Below, piece after piece: positions 12,248-24,300 of a DNA stretch of 64,000 nt. Numbering within the stretch: the first letter of the stretch is position 1; each line of letters begins with the position of its first letter. The DNA comes from Crossaster papposus (lineage: Eukaryota > Echinodermata > Asteroidea > Velatida > Solasteridae), in the NCBI GenBank assembly GCA_037893245.1, contig JBAIAA010000534.1, forward strand, positions 372,001-436,000. The letters are read 5' to 3'. A model generated the notes under the pieces. The model ran no database searches. It worked only from the letters and a program-made list of their open reading frames with translations, and was not told the DNA's origin. A program made the translations under genes and the position numbers.

Positions 12248-15200
12248 CTACAAGGTTTGCCGTAGAAAAAGACAAGATAACAAGCAGAGAACGAGAAAGG
12301 CTGAGGAAATCCTAGACGGTGGTGAACCTGCAAATAACAATCGGACAAAAAAAACGTAAAAAATATTACAGATAATTACACGAGATTAATAATAAATTCT
12401 AGAAAGAAATGTAAAGAAAAACCGTAAGTGCACATTTATAATAAGTATACAGAATACTGTATAGGAAAACCTAAATAATCAAACTGACTTACCATTGCCG
12501 GCTGTTGGGCTTGGCGTTGTGGCTAGTATAAAGGGCGCTGGTTGATAAAAAAAAAGAGGATATCAATTAATACTGGAATGGCACTTCAATTTTTTAACCC
12601 CGGTATATTTATGAACTTCCTACCAATGATTACGCAAATGACACCATAGGTTCGGGTGGTCTGTTCTTGACATGCGAAACTCGTTTTTGTAAAACCGTTC
12701 GAGGGCGAGAACCGAGTTTTCCGTGTCAAGAACAAACCTGCACCTGAACCGGGTGCCAATTTCATGGAGCTGATTAAGCACACAAATTTGCTTAGCACAA
12801 ATTTAAAGGTCTTGCTCAGTAGAATAGGTTACCAGCCAAAACTACATGTGCTCAGTTTCAGCGCGTCACGATAAGCAAAATCCAGCGGATTACCAGTCAC
12901 AAACAAAACGCCTGTACATCACTGGGGCCCATTTTCATGTAGCTGGTCAGCACCAAAGAAAATTGCTTAGAATAAACATTCTTCCTTGGCCAAAACAGGC
13001 CAAATTTTCAGGTGATTATATTGTTTGTGCTTGATATTTAGCTGGTTTTTGCTTACTTCTCCATGTGCTTACCATGCATGAAAAGCACGTGAAGTTTTGG
13101 CTGGTAACCTGTGTTTTTACTGAGCAAGACTTTGTTTGTGAACGAGATAAAAGTGTTTGTGCTTAGCAGCTCCATGAAATTTGCCCGTTGTGTTTTACCC
13201 ACATTTGTTTACTTTACCTGCGGTAATGGGGCGATCGTTTGGCGCGAGAGGGGGAAGGGGCCCACCCGGTGGGGGGAGGCCATCACTCATGGGGAAGCCC
13301 GCCCCCTCCGGCTGGCCGGTATCTGTGACGTCTCTTCTCGATCTCACGACGACGTGCAATCGATCGTTTCCGTCGTCTTGTGCTTGTGCTGCCACCTCGC
13401 GGCGAGAAACAGCTAGGCTCTTTAGATCTCCACGACGGGGCACTTCATTTCGATGAATATCTAGGATATTAGAACGTATTATCGAATCGTAAAAAAAAAG
13501 AAGATGGAAAAAACACTTTATGTTTAAAAAACCTGAATTCTGGTCTTTAAAAGGAGTGGCAAAAAATATCAAAGTTTGATTTTTTTTTACTAAGAATACT
13601 TTATTTTAACCTATATTTTCCATGTTTATAACCGGTACAAACATGGGTGGTCAAAAAACAACACCTCACCTCATACTTCGACTACCCAGGAGCCTAAACC
13701 ATTGAAATGTATATGACTAGGGGAAATCTTGTTTGAACGAAAATGATACCGAGAACTCCCGATTCGGTTAAGTAGTTTTGATTTCAGCGCCATTTTGTGA
13801 ACCAAGGTCAGGGGTCATTTTGGTCGTGGACGTTCACTGTGTGCGCTAATTCTAATTACAGCCCCTGACTATGGTTTCCAATAATGGCGCTTGAATCAAA
13901 ACTACTGAACTGAATCGGGAGTTCTTGGTACCATTTTCCTTCCAACAAGATTTCCAATCCATATATATCAAAGTGTAGGTCTTTCAATAGTGAATTATGA
14001 GGTTAGGGTTTTTTACCCCCTGTATAGTTTCCCCAACGCGAAATGATCGGCGACAATAGGTGTCGGTTGCCATGTAATAGAGCAAAATCTTCTACTAAAA
14101 TAACAGCTTTACCTTTAATAATGCTGATGGTATGATAACCGCTATAGTACCCTAGTTAATCCGTATTCGCATTCGGGACAGCTGCTCAAACGTCGGTTTC
14201 TCATCAGTATGCGATCGATACACTACCCTGACTGTTGCTCTGAATGTTTACCATCCCAAAAACCTGCCGGCCGTTGTTTGGTATATTATTAAAGCATGGA
14301 GCAATAAACTGTATGGCTCCATGGTTAAAGGTAGGATACATCATTTGCAGATAATTGGAAACAAATTACTACCGAATAATTAAGAAATAACTTACTTATT
14401 TGAAAGTGAATAATTATTGTAGGCATCCAGCAAAATAGTTGCGCTAGATATCCTATTGTTCCGAAAAACTAAAGATTAAAAATATATAACGATCGCCACA
14501 CGGAGATCGAGAAAAAAACTACCAAGAACGACATAGGAACCACTGCCCATCATCGCCGGTTGAAAACGAACGCCGTTGTTCTTCGAACAGGTCCGTTAAA
14601 CAAAATATCTACTATAAAATACAGCCCCCAAATCCACCAATTCATGATAATTTAAGCAATTATCAATGGTGTATCCTACCTTTAAGGTGGCGTGTTGTGC
14701 TGCGGGGGCTGTTTTTACGCAAACTACTTATCTTATTGCCTTATCGCCATGCAAACCTTCAAATATCACCTCACACACACAAAACCTGTTTACTATGAAA
14801 CTTGCACGCTTAATAATTCAAAGCCGAGTCAACTTTTACCTGATATTTTTCCAGGTCACAATATTAATTCCTCCCTGGGCTCGTTTTCCTGGAAGGCCAG
14901 GATGTGATTCTGACACACAAAATATTGACGGTTTGACTAGAAAAAAATGTCGCCTTCTGCACGACAAATTGTCAAAGTTGCCCAAAGAGTTTTATGTCAA
15001 ATCCGCACTCTAAAATAAATTGGGTTACATCATAGAGAATGGTTACATTGACCATCACAACAAGCCTGAGCTCAACAGTTATTGATGCATGGAGTATACA
15101 GACTTGGGAAGGGTACATTAGAAAGCTGGGATTTCCATATTCCTGATTTTAATGATCTGGCTCACATTATTTTGCTCTACCCTTTCGGGGTCAAAAACAT

Positions 15201-16114
15201 GGCACTTATCTGCATGGGTCAAAATATCTTGTTCAGAAAAGTGTAATTTTATACTCAAAAGGGGGAATTTTTACCTGGTCAATGGGTATAAAGCAAAAAA
15301 TATATTCAGATTCGAGGTCCGTGACTTAGTAGTTTTTAGTGACCTGGATTCCGGGTCGAATTTGATCCTGAGACGCTTTTTAGAGGTGCAGTGCATTATG
15401 CAATCCAAGTGCTATCAGTACCTCGAGGTGTAATCAAACACCGCTGAAAATAGAATTTGGCGGCGCGGTAAACATGAACACCAAGCGGATAAACTGCACG
15501 TACGCGAGCAAATTACGCGATCTGTAGGCCTAAACACTCTGAACGCGGATGCCTTGGTGCTGACGATACGCTAATTCATGGGGGGAACCTCACCTAAAAG
15601 GGTTATGCGGTCGGTACGTTACCATACGCTATAGCGTGTTCATTGGGGATTATTATGCCCGACAAAGGGGAGAAAGCAACATAATAATGAATAGTGGATA
15701 TAATTATTAACCCTTATATAAATTATATAACCCATAATTATAAACTGAATTCTGGATGGTGCAAACAATAGGGTGGTAATTGACACGATGTCTCCTTTTA
15801 GCCAAATGTTAGATTGAGCTTAGGAAATTGTTCAAGATATTGGCACATGTAGCGATAGATTGCGCACAAATATTTTGCAATTATGTTGTGGCGTATCTAG
15901 TTTTGTTTTAATAAGCAGTACCCATTTGCCATGAGCGGAAATTGAAGACTTTTACCTAAACTGTTCTAGTTTATAAGATACTGGCGCTGTATCCTTCGGG
16001 GGGGGGGGGGGGGTGGGTTATATTGCAGCCGTTTACACTCTTACCTTCCGTTCCGCAACACATGTGAAGTAACGTAAACAGTAGAACAGCTCCTAATATG
16101 AGACGACGGCCCAT
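12248..16114 (-). CDS. Novel small secreted, possibly GPI-anchored protein, four exons, 145 residues
   Basis: I assembled this by eye and do not recognise the family. Coding exons on the minus strand are 16114-16045, 13460-13218, 12537-12493 and 12327-12248. All three introns are GT-AG and phase 1, and the frame stays open to a TAG stop. Exon 1 gives a signal peptide: MGRR, a hydrophobic core at about residues 5-17, then a Cys-Cys-Gly with cleavage likely near residue 21. Exon 2 (residues 25-104) is cysteine-free, charged and then proline/glycine-rich. It holds an RGD at 33-35 within RGDLKSL, a second basic pair at 43-44, and an R-S-R-R site at 63-66 that fits furin. Exon 3 is short and Ser/Thr/Pro-rich. 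Exon 4 ends in a hydrophobic stretch (about 129-141) with a four-residue tail, preceded by small residues (A-G-N-G-S), as in GPI signals; a type I membrane anchor is the alternative. Introns carry MITE copies. Further phase 1 exons could have been missed, especially in the 2.6-kb first intron. Confidence 0.6.
12752..13195. mobile_element. MITE family C, fragment plus a nearly full copy, in an intron
   Basis: Ends of the type GGGCCAATTTCATAGAGCTG with inner GCTTAGCAC motifs. A left fragment begins at 12752 and a second copy runs from about 12924 to 13193. It lies in intron 2 of the novel secreted-protein gene. Confidence 0.8.
13700..13977. mobile_element. Fold-back element with about 95-bp inverted arms, in an intron
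   Basis: GGGAAATCTTGTTTGAACG and GAGAACTCCCGATTCGGTT in the left arm are mirrored on the right (TGAATCGGGAGTTCTTGGT, CAACAAGATTTCCAA). The loop is about 80 bp. It sits in the long first intron of the novel gene. Confidence 0.78.
14325..14685 (-). mobile_element. MITE family A, copy 5, in an intron of the novel secreted-protein gene
   Basis: 361-bp copy with TTAA at 14325-14328 and 14682-14685. The central palindrome is decayed (CGATCGCCACACGGAGATCG), so this is an older copy. Confidence 0.88.
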
Positions 16115-16467
16115 GATTCCACAGGGCGTTGAGGAGATACCAACCAGTGTTTAGATTCTCTCTGGAAAACAACAAAGCATCGTGCATGTAAAGAGTCAAG
16201 CTCCAATTTTCTTCTCATGACATTTGTCACGGTATGGACTACAAAAATGACAGTTATGAAACCGCTGAGCGGCGCCATTGGGTGGTTTTAAGTCACTTGA
16301 TGTGATTATATAACAGTGGCTGTTTTAATCAAATACGGTATGAAGAGAAGGGCCAATAGAATCGTTAGTTTGGACTAAGAGAAAGCTTTATTTTTAATAG
16401 TCGGGCAGATTAGTCAAACCAATGTTTCATTTGTTGATAGAAACATGACAATTGGCACCCAGTAATG

Positions 16468-16655
16468 TTATGTCACGAAAAAAAATATTTGGCTAAGTGC
16501 CATCGCAGATTTGTCCTTTGAAAAACATATAGGTAGAAAAACAAGCAATTTTTCAATATGTTCAAAATGGCTGCAATTGCATACTATTCTTATGTTTTTC
16601 CAAAGGTCCAATCTGCGATTGCCCTATAGCTATAGAATATCTTTATCACGACATA
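16468..16655. mobile_element. MITE family B, copy 2
   Basis: TATGTCACGAAAAAA at one end and TTTATCACGACATA at the other. The inner GCCATCGCAGATTTG pairs with CAATCTGCGATTGCC. Confidence 0.75.
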
Positions 16656-18688
16656 ATTATGTATTTATGTATTTCATTTTGTTATCATTAAGTGAACAAT
16701 TATATCATATTGTGCACAAATCTACCTGACTATAAAGGTATAACCGCAAGCGTTCTGCGAGCAAATGCCGAGTGCATTGCATTTCACATTTAGTACGGTG
16801 AACTAGAAGATAGATCTTCATGACGTGCAGAGCTACGCAGTGTTGACGTATACGCGAGGTAACCATGGGCATTATTGGCATTCTGCCCCCGGTCACAACC
16901 GTCTTGACCAAAGTGGGCAAAGATCGAATGGGCATAATATTTGAAATCCGTCACGCGACCAAGTTGAGCCTCCTGAGGCCTGTACCAACTGGGTAAGAAA
17001 GTCCAAGATCTCTCCCAGAATGTTTGCAAAGCTGTGTGCAGTGTTTGTTAAAAATACAAAGAAATACAAAGCACTGTTGAATTATTGCCTGAGATCGAGA
17101 ACGCGGCCCGGAGGTTCGATGCGGCAGCTGATATAATGGCTAGGCTTGATTCGAGTCTCATCTCGGTCAGACATTAAGCAAAACCACCTGCTTTTCGTAG
17201 CCCGAATACAGGGTTAAAAAAATAACCCGGATCATAATCAGTACAAGTGACGTCAGAACGCCTACACGCGTTCGATTCTCATTCGTACGTATTTGTCTGC
17301 ACCGTGTTTTGTTTATAGTTTCGCTGCATGATCAAAGCAGATTATATAAGCCGATTAATACGGAGTTTTCGAGCTGAGAATTCTCAAAAGTATCAACACA
17401 TTTTAATTTTAGCAAATGTTGGCAGCGAATATTTAGTGACGTCAAATTCGTATCGCATTCGCTTTCGCGTGAAGTATGATCCTGCCCGTGTATGCGTGCC
17501 TGTACGTCAGGGGGCGCAGCAATCCATGAAAAGTTCAAAGTTATCATTTTACAGTTTCATGACATTTACGACGAACCCATTTAGACTGAAAATGATAGTG
17601 TACCAAAACATAAAAGCAGTGGGGGAGATTTCAGACGAGAGTTGGCATCACGCCACCTTTTCCAATTGCACTGTACTTGACTTTACATTGACCTTCTTCG
17701 ATAACTAAAGTGATGTAATTTGACCGATTTCGAGTGTCTTTTTAGTGACTTTGTCTTGAATTGCAGTGCTTTTAAGACCGAGAAAAAACGTGTTTACGTA
17801 AATGCACTTTAAAATGTCCAGATACGTATATAGGCAGTGAACTAATTAAATTTTGTAACAAATTTTAGTTTGTTGGTTTGTATAATTACTTTGCGTACTT
17901 GAAGACTCTATAAACAGTATTATGTTTAATTTACATGTTTTGTTGTTTAATTAACCAATATCACACAGAAACTCGAAATATACTTTATTTCAAATGTATG
18001 ACCTAATGCGGCAGTTTTAGCCTAAACATCAAGATAGGGTTACCGTAGAATTCCGATGCCTCAGCTATTCCGAACCTGGGTTTGTTAATTTGTTTGTTTA
18101 GTGATGAGTCTTCCTTGTTTACTTGTTTGGTGTCCCATTGAAGCCGATGACTTCGTCACAAAAAGAAAATATGTCTATATATATAGAAGTTTTAAGCCGC
18201 TCAACCATTCGCTGTGTTGATTTTATGATGATGGTATTATGTGACATATTCATGCATCCCCAACAGACAGTCAAAAATATAGTATAATGTGCGACACGAG
18301 CCTAAGTCTTCCTCAAGGGTCTTCTGTTCAGGGCCACAAGCGATATTTACTATATATAGAGGGACACCAATCTTGATCCGTTGAGAATGCCTTAAACGCG
18401 CGACAAACATCCGAATCAAAGCGTTCATCAAAGTGTGCGAGGAGATATAGGAGAGGCATAATCCGGAAGGATGGCGCGTGCAAACGTATAATACGATAGT
18501 AAAAACAACAAACGCTGAAAATGTAAAGGTAAGGAGTTTTGCTGTGAAAACTTACAAAGTGTCCCCCAAAAAATTACCACTTTGTGTTGGGGACAATACT
18601 CTTAAAATGAAATCGCCTATCGCCCTAGGATTTATGTTTAACTATAATATCATAGTCAAATGTTTCCAAATTATGCGGTGGATGCAAC
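16656..18688. other. Gene-free stretch before the retrotransposon
   Basis: Holds a 126-codon ORF (17328-17708) with no recognisable motif and otherwise nothing I can support. It ends at the retrotransposon insertion site. Confidence 0.45.
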
Positions 18689-19830
18689 TGTAGAGCCCTG
18701 TGTATTAAGCCACACACAGACACTTTTGGTATAGTCCAAAGATCTGGGTCACAGATCAATTATACCCCTCTCCCCGTACAATTTTGGTATAGTCCAAAGA
18801 TCTGGGTCGGTATGTCTGCATGCCCTTTCACTTCTATACTGTTCTAGTAAGTGAATGGACATGCTCTCATGCTTTCTCCCTTCTTTGTCCTATATTTCAG
18901 GTATGTGTTAACTTTTCTTATCTCATTTAGATATTGTAAAAAGAGAATTGTTCATGAATGCTGTCTACAAGGTAATTCCTTCTTGATAAATTTAGTAATG
19001 ATTGAACATAAAGATTACCAAGTTTAGAGATTTAGTTGTTCGTTACATGTAGAACATTGAGGTAGGTTTGGGTTAGAAACTGTATAAGAATTATCCTTAC
19101 TTTCATTTAATTAACTAAAGAACATAAAGTTATTCTAAATAGAAGAAGTTCATTAATACTTTGAAGCTGAAAGAGTTTGATTTGACACTTTGTATTTACC
19201 CTGAATGTATTTGATAGGAACTGCAAGAAAGTTATGAATGTAGTCCTCATCATTGTATACTTCATGTACTTGTAAATGCAAGAATAGTGAAAGTTGTTCA
19301 GTTACAAAGTTGTGTAGATAAAGTTGGGTTGAATGCAGGCACGCGTGTGGCTGGAAAGAGTGAATAGGGCCTACGCTGTACATGTACTAATAGTAGGTGA
19401 CCCATGGAGGAATGTTCTTATTTCCCAAGGGTGGATGGGTGGCCAAAGTCTAGAACAATGACAGCTGTGTTCACAATTAGGGAGTATGGCCCAGAGCTGG
19501 TTGTAGTCAAGAGTCCGACATCGGGCCACTGGAATTTGGAGTGTTGTTACTCCATAGTTTATTTAGGTGGTTATTAGTTTCGGCCACACGGTTTTAATGT
19601 TTTGTTTCTTGACTATTAGTTTTTGTGAATTAAGTGATTTAATTATTTAGTATTTAGCTGAGCACAAGTTTATGATGATTTTATATATTCTTCATCGTGT
19701 TTATAGTTATAGTTCATGATTTGAATATTAAACACTTCTATACTGTTCTAGTAAGTGAATGGACATGCTCTCATGCTTTCTCCCTTCTTTGTCCTATATT
19801 TCAGTAAAACTGTCCGAGAACCATGTAACA
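18689..19830 (+). repeat. 5' LTR (1142 bp)
   Basis: Begins TGTAGAGCCC and ends CATGTAACA, and is repeated at 26379-27520. It contains two internal duplications. A roughly 26-bp TTTTGGTATAGTCCAAAG-type unit occurs twice in the first 130 bp (about 18724 and 18782). An exact 72-bp block occurs at 18829-18900 and again at 19733-19804. The first 72-bp copy is followed by GTATGT and the second ends TTTCAG after a pyrimidine-rich run, so 18901-19804 has the form of an intron. A 76-codon minus-strand ORF inside the LTR looks like chance. Confidence 0.96.
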
Positions 19831-19834
19831 ATTC

Positions 19835-19850
19835 TGGCGACCTTGCCAGG
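19835..19850 (+). promoter_or_regulatory. Primer binding site of the retrotransposon
   Basis: Four bases after the 5' LTR comes TGGCGACCTTGCCAGG. TGG is the complement of the tRNA CCA end. The TGGCGACC start resembles sites assigned to tRNA-Arg in some insect gypsy elements; that assignment is from memory. A minimal upstream ORF (ATG TTG GAA TAA, 19858-19869) precedes the gag start. Confidence 0.75.
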
Positions 19851-19965
19851 ACGTGACATGTTGGAATAACGACCCAGAGAGGCTGCCAGAAGAGAGAGGG
19901 AAGAACGGCAGAGCCCACCAGGGAAAAGGTTTTCTTTCTTCAAAGCAGAGCAGCCAAGACCTAAC

Positions 19966-21324
19966 ATGGCACAACTGGCCGAAATACAACAACTCAACAG
20001 AAAAGTCAAGGAGAAGTTGTATGATTTGACCAAAGACCAACTACAGGATGTCTGCGTTTTCCTCAAGATAAGCGAGGAAGATGATGCTCAAACAAGTGAG
20101 TGGAAACTTGTCAAACGCATCAACCGGTTTCTAGATGGTGAACAGCTGGAGAAGGAGGAGGACCAGGGATTGGCTATCTTGAAGGCATTGGAAGAAAAGC
20201 TAAAGCCTACCACGCCAGAAAAGACGACCCAATCCATATCCAGCTCCAGCTCATCCCAGCAGCTGCAGCAGCAGGAAGCACTGCAAGAGGCCCTATCCCA
20301 GTTAGAAAAGAGTTTCAAGCAACAGAGGGATGCCCTTGTGGCCCAACTCGACACTAGTCAACCGCTGTCAGCTCCATTAGCCTCTTCTTCAGTGTTGCCC
20401 GCGAGCTACATGGCGGCCTACATGAAGAAGGAGTTCAAGATACACGGCCAAATTGGAGACCCGGGCCAGAAGGACAAGATAGCTTACAACAGTCTTGTCC
20501 GTCAAATAGAGCTTGGCCTGGCCAAGGGCTACAAGGAGGCAGACATCTGTGAGGCTATCTTACGGGCAATCAACCCTGGTATGCGCCTCAAAAGCTACCT
20601 GGAGAGTAAGGCGTCCCTAACCCTGCCAGTACTACGGGACATCCTACAGGCCCACTACAGGGAGGGAGACGCTACAGATCTGTACAAGGAGCTGTCATCC
20701 GCCTCCCAGGGAACCACAGAGTCAGCCCACGACTTCCTAGTCAGGATGCTAGATCTCCGTCAAAGGATCGTCCAGGCCTCATCTAAGGATGACTCTCACG
20801 TCAAATATGAAATGGACCTAGTACAGAAAATGTTTCTACACTCCCTGTACACTGGGCTCTCTAACGACAACATCAGGGCTGATCTAAAGCCACTACTAGA
20901 AGATCCCTCGTCCAGTGATGAGATCATGTTCAAGCGTCTTAAGGTTGCGGAGGGTCGTGAGGCGGAAAGGCTTGGTAAACAACGAAAAGTCAAGTCCGTA
21001 CAGGTGAGTGCCATAGAGGCACAGCAGGCAAACATGGCAGAGCAACTGCAACTCATCCGAGCAGAGCTTGCAGCCATGCAGGCCACCAGCGACACCCGTC
21101 CGGCTCGCAAAGACCAGCGCAAATCAAGCCGACCACCCGAGGAGTGGGGATGTAAGAGCTGCCGTGATGCTGGTACTGGATCTGCCTGCAACCACTGCTT
21201 TATCTGTGGCAGCTCCGACCATTTCCAGAGGGGATGCAGGCAACGAAGACAGCGGTCGGGAAACGACAGGTGGGCACGCGAAGGGGACACGTCACTGCCC
21301 ATCCATCATCCCAGTCCCCAGTAA
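19966..21324 (+). CDS. gag: Retrotransposon Gag polyprotein (452 residues)
   Basis: Gag builds the virus-like particle and packages element RNA. The N-terminal 60 residues are helical and charged. They are followed by a Ser/Gln-rich segment with a probable coiled coil (about 95-130), then a capsid-like helical region (about 145-330). A nucleocapsid-like end follows with a CX2CX4HX4C zinc knuckle at residues 411-424. Just before the knuckle is a second cysteine group (CKSC and CNHC). The chosen ATG is the first long one after the primer binding site. The ORF overlaps pol, which is in the -1 frame, by about 90 nt; the GGGAAAC heptamer at 21258-21264 is read G GGA AAC in the gag frame. Confidence 0.93.
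   Translation: MAQLAEIQQLNRKVKEKLYDLTKDQLQDVCVFLKISEEDDAQTSEWKLVKRINRFLDGEQLEKEEDQGLAILKALEEKLKPTTPEKTTQSISSSSSSQQLQQQEALQEALSQLEKSFKQQRDALVAQLDTSQPLSAPLASSSVLPASYMAAYMKKEFKIHGQIGDPGQKDKIAYNSLVRQIELGLAKGYKEADICEAILRAINPGMRLKSYLESKASLTLPVLRDILQAHYREGDATDLYKELSSASQGTTESAHDFLVRMLDLRQRIVQASSKDDSHVKYEMDLVQKMFLHSLYTGLSNDNIRADLKPLLEDPSSSDEIMFKRLKVAEGREAERLGKQRKVKSVQVSAIEAQQANMAEQLQLIRAELAAMQATSDTRPARKDQRKSSRPPEEWGCKSCRDAGTGSACNHCFICGSSDHFQRGCRQRRQRSGNDRWAREGDTSLPIHHPSPQ
21258..21319 (+). promoter_or_regulatory. Candidate -1 ribosomal frameshift signal between gag and pol
   Basis: GGGAAAC at 21258-21264 fits X XXY YYZ in the gag frame. Five bases later a 7-bp stem can form (21270-21276 with 21296-21302, one G-U pair). 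GGGGAC at 21283-21288 in its loop is exactly complementary to GTCCCC at 21314-21319, giving an H-type pseudoknot that ends three bases before the gag TAA. A shift here enters the open pol frame directly. The same heptamer is used at the gag-pro junction of some retroviruses (recalled). Folding was done by eye. Confidence 0.7.
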
Positions 21325-24300
21325 AGTCCAATCACCGACCCCAATCCAGAGTACCAGAGAGTGTTTCACTGTTGTCCCTGTCGGCCAAACATCTTCCTCG
21401 ACATCAATCAAAACTTGTCAAACTGGTAGGACCAAAGTGTATCATATGTTGTTACTTGGCTGGAAGGGAGACAGAAGCCCTATGGGACACCGGAGCACAG
21501 GTTTCACTCGTCTCTGCTTCATGGGTTCGACAACACATGCCAGGTTCACAGATTCATCCTGTGTCCGACTTACTGGATTCCAACACCCTCCTGATTTCAA
21601 CAGCAAACAACGCCCAACTTCCATATGATGGCTATGTTGAAGTAGATTTTGAGTTGATGAACAGCAGCCCTCAGAGAAAGTCACTACTCATCCCGGTGCT
21701 AGTAACCAGTGATCATCTCGAGAACCCCATCATTGGTTCCAACGTTCTGCAGGAGCTGGTAAGAGACCAAAGATGTCCATCTGATTCCTTGCTGACAGCA
21801 ATGTGGAATGCTTTCTCTTCTTCTAGAAAGGAGGACATCACAGCACTAGTAAACCTACTACAAGAGCCAGAGCCTTCCCAGCTGTGCACATTGAAGGTTG
21901 GCAGAAAAGATGTTATTGTCCAGAAGGGTTCCTGTGCAAGTATACAATGTCGAGCACACACTGGATCAACAGAAGCGATAACAGTGATGTTTGAATCGGA
22001 CCTACAAGCACAATGGCCAGAGGGGTTGGAAGTAGATGATGCAGTGTTGACAATCCCTAAGGGCAACTCCTGCCGCGTCAACATAGTCATGACCAACCCC
22101 ACCAAACATGACATCGTCCTCCGACGAAAAACTCCGCTAGGCACTCTACAGTTAATCCAGTCTGTCATATCGGGAGAAATCCAACCTCACCCCGAAACAC
22201 AGATGGATGGAAGAAAACAACCAGTGAATGCGGCATCAGTCTCAGTAGACCTGGGTTGGATTCCACCGGTTGACTTGGCACATCTTCCAGAAACGCAGCG
22301 CTCCATAGCCATGAAGATGATCAAGGAAGAAGCTGGTGCATTTGTTCGTACAGAACAAGACATGGGGTGCATCAATGAACTTCAAATGAAGATCACACTC
22401 AACGATAAAACACCTGTTCAGCGAACCTATCAATCCATACCTCGTCCATTGTACCGTGAAGTGAAAGAATACATATTGGATCTCCTTCAGAGGGGGTGGA
22501 TCCAGAAATCTTCATCGAGTTACTCATCACCAGTTGTCTGCGTCAGGAAGAAAGACGGTTCTCTGAGGCTCTGTGTGGACTACAGACAGCTGAATCTGAA
22601 GACCATCACCGACAGGCAACCTATTCCCCGCATCCAGGATGTCCTGGATAACCTCGGTGGCAATCGATGGTTCACCACAGTAGACCAAGGAAAGGCCTAT
22701 CATCAGGGATTTATGGATGAAGAGAGCCGCCATCTCACTGCCTTCGTCACACCATGGGGACTACACGAGTGGCTACGTATCCCTTTTGGTTTGAAGAATG
22801 CCCCTGCAGTCTATCAACGACACATGGAGGCCTGCCTGGATGACCTGAACAATGAAATTTGTACCATATACTTAGATGATGTCTTGATCTACAGTGCTAC
22901 CTTCGAAGACCACGTGGAAAGGGTGAGGAGAGTTCTACAGCGAATGCAAGAGCACGGCATGAAACTAAGACCGGCCAAGTGCTCCTTTTTTCAATCACAA
23001 GTTAGGTATCTCGGGCGGATAGTGTCTGAGAATGGTCATAGCATGGATCAAAAGGAGAACACAGCTCTGGATGCACTGAGACTAAAGCGACCAGTAACAG
23101 TCGGGGAGGTACAGAAGCTGCTTGGCCTAGTAGGGTATTACCGACGGTACATACCCAATTTCTCCATCAGAGCCAAGGCGATGTACGACCTTCTCAAAGT
23201 TGCCAAACCTGTGACGCAAGAGTACCAACCCAAGCACCGGCACCAGAAGAGCCAAAAACAGAAGACACAGAAACAGAAATGCCAGAGGCACCGAAATGAC
23301 CCTGTCCAATGGGAGAGACGCCATCAAGAAGCCCTAGAGGACATCCTTGACTGTCTCCATCAACCACCAGTGATGGCCTACCCTGACTTCAGCCTGCCAT
23401 TTGTTCTTCACACGGATGCCTCACAAGATGGACTTGGCGCTGTTCTCTATCAGAAGCAAGATGGGAGACTGAGGGTCATTGGATTCGGCTCTCGTACCCT
23501 AACACCAGCTGAACAGAACTACCACATGCACTCGGGGAAGCTAGAATTTCTTGCGCTGAAATGGGCAGTCACTGAACATTTCAGGGACTACCTGTATTAT
23601 GCTACACATACAACAGTCTACACGGACAATAATCCACTCACATATGTCCTGACGACGGCAAGGCTGAATGCAACTGGTCACCGCTGGGTTGCAGAATTGG
23701 CCGACTTTAGCCTTGACATTAGGTATAGACCAGGGAAAGCCAATGGAGATGCCGATACATTGTCACGAATCCCACACAACATCGAGCAGCTAGACGCTTC
23801 ACACACTGAAGAAGTATCCCTAGAGGTGCTTCAGGCCACTGCCCAAGGTATCGCAGCTCAGTTCCATGGTCAGACAGCATGGATGAATATGCTCTCCATC
23901 AAAGAACCCATCGCAGAAGCAGCCCAGCCTGGTGAGTCTCTCCTTAAACAGTTCAGTAGGCAAGAAATCAGACTGGCCCAGGAAGAGGACCATGCCATAG
24001 GACGAGTACTACGCTACAAGTCTCTGGGAAGATGGCCAACCCGGGCAGAACGACAGGGTGAGCCGAAGACTGTCACAACATTGATGCACGAGTGGGGCAA
24101 ATTCCATGTGGACGAGGAGGGTATTCTGTGGCGTAAAACAGGCACTCGTACCCAACTGGTTTTACCTCAGCAACTCAAACAGTTGGTGTACACCGAGCTT
24201 CATGTCAATGCGGGCCACCTGGGATCTGAGCGAGTGGCACACTTAGCCCGTGAACGTTTCTATTGGCCGCACATGGCCGCCGAGATTGAACACTTCATCA

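Noticed and set aside
19153..19383. 76-codon minus-strand ORF repeated at 26843-27073
   Set aside because: It lies in both LTRs and is repeated only because the LTR is; no signal peptide or domain.
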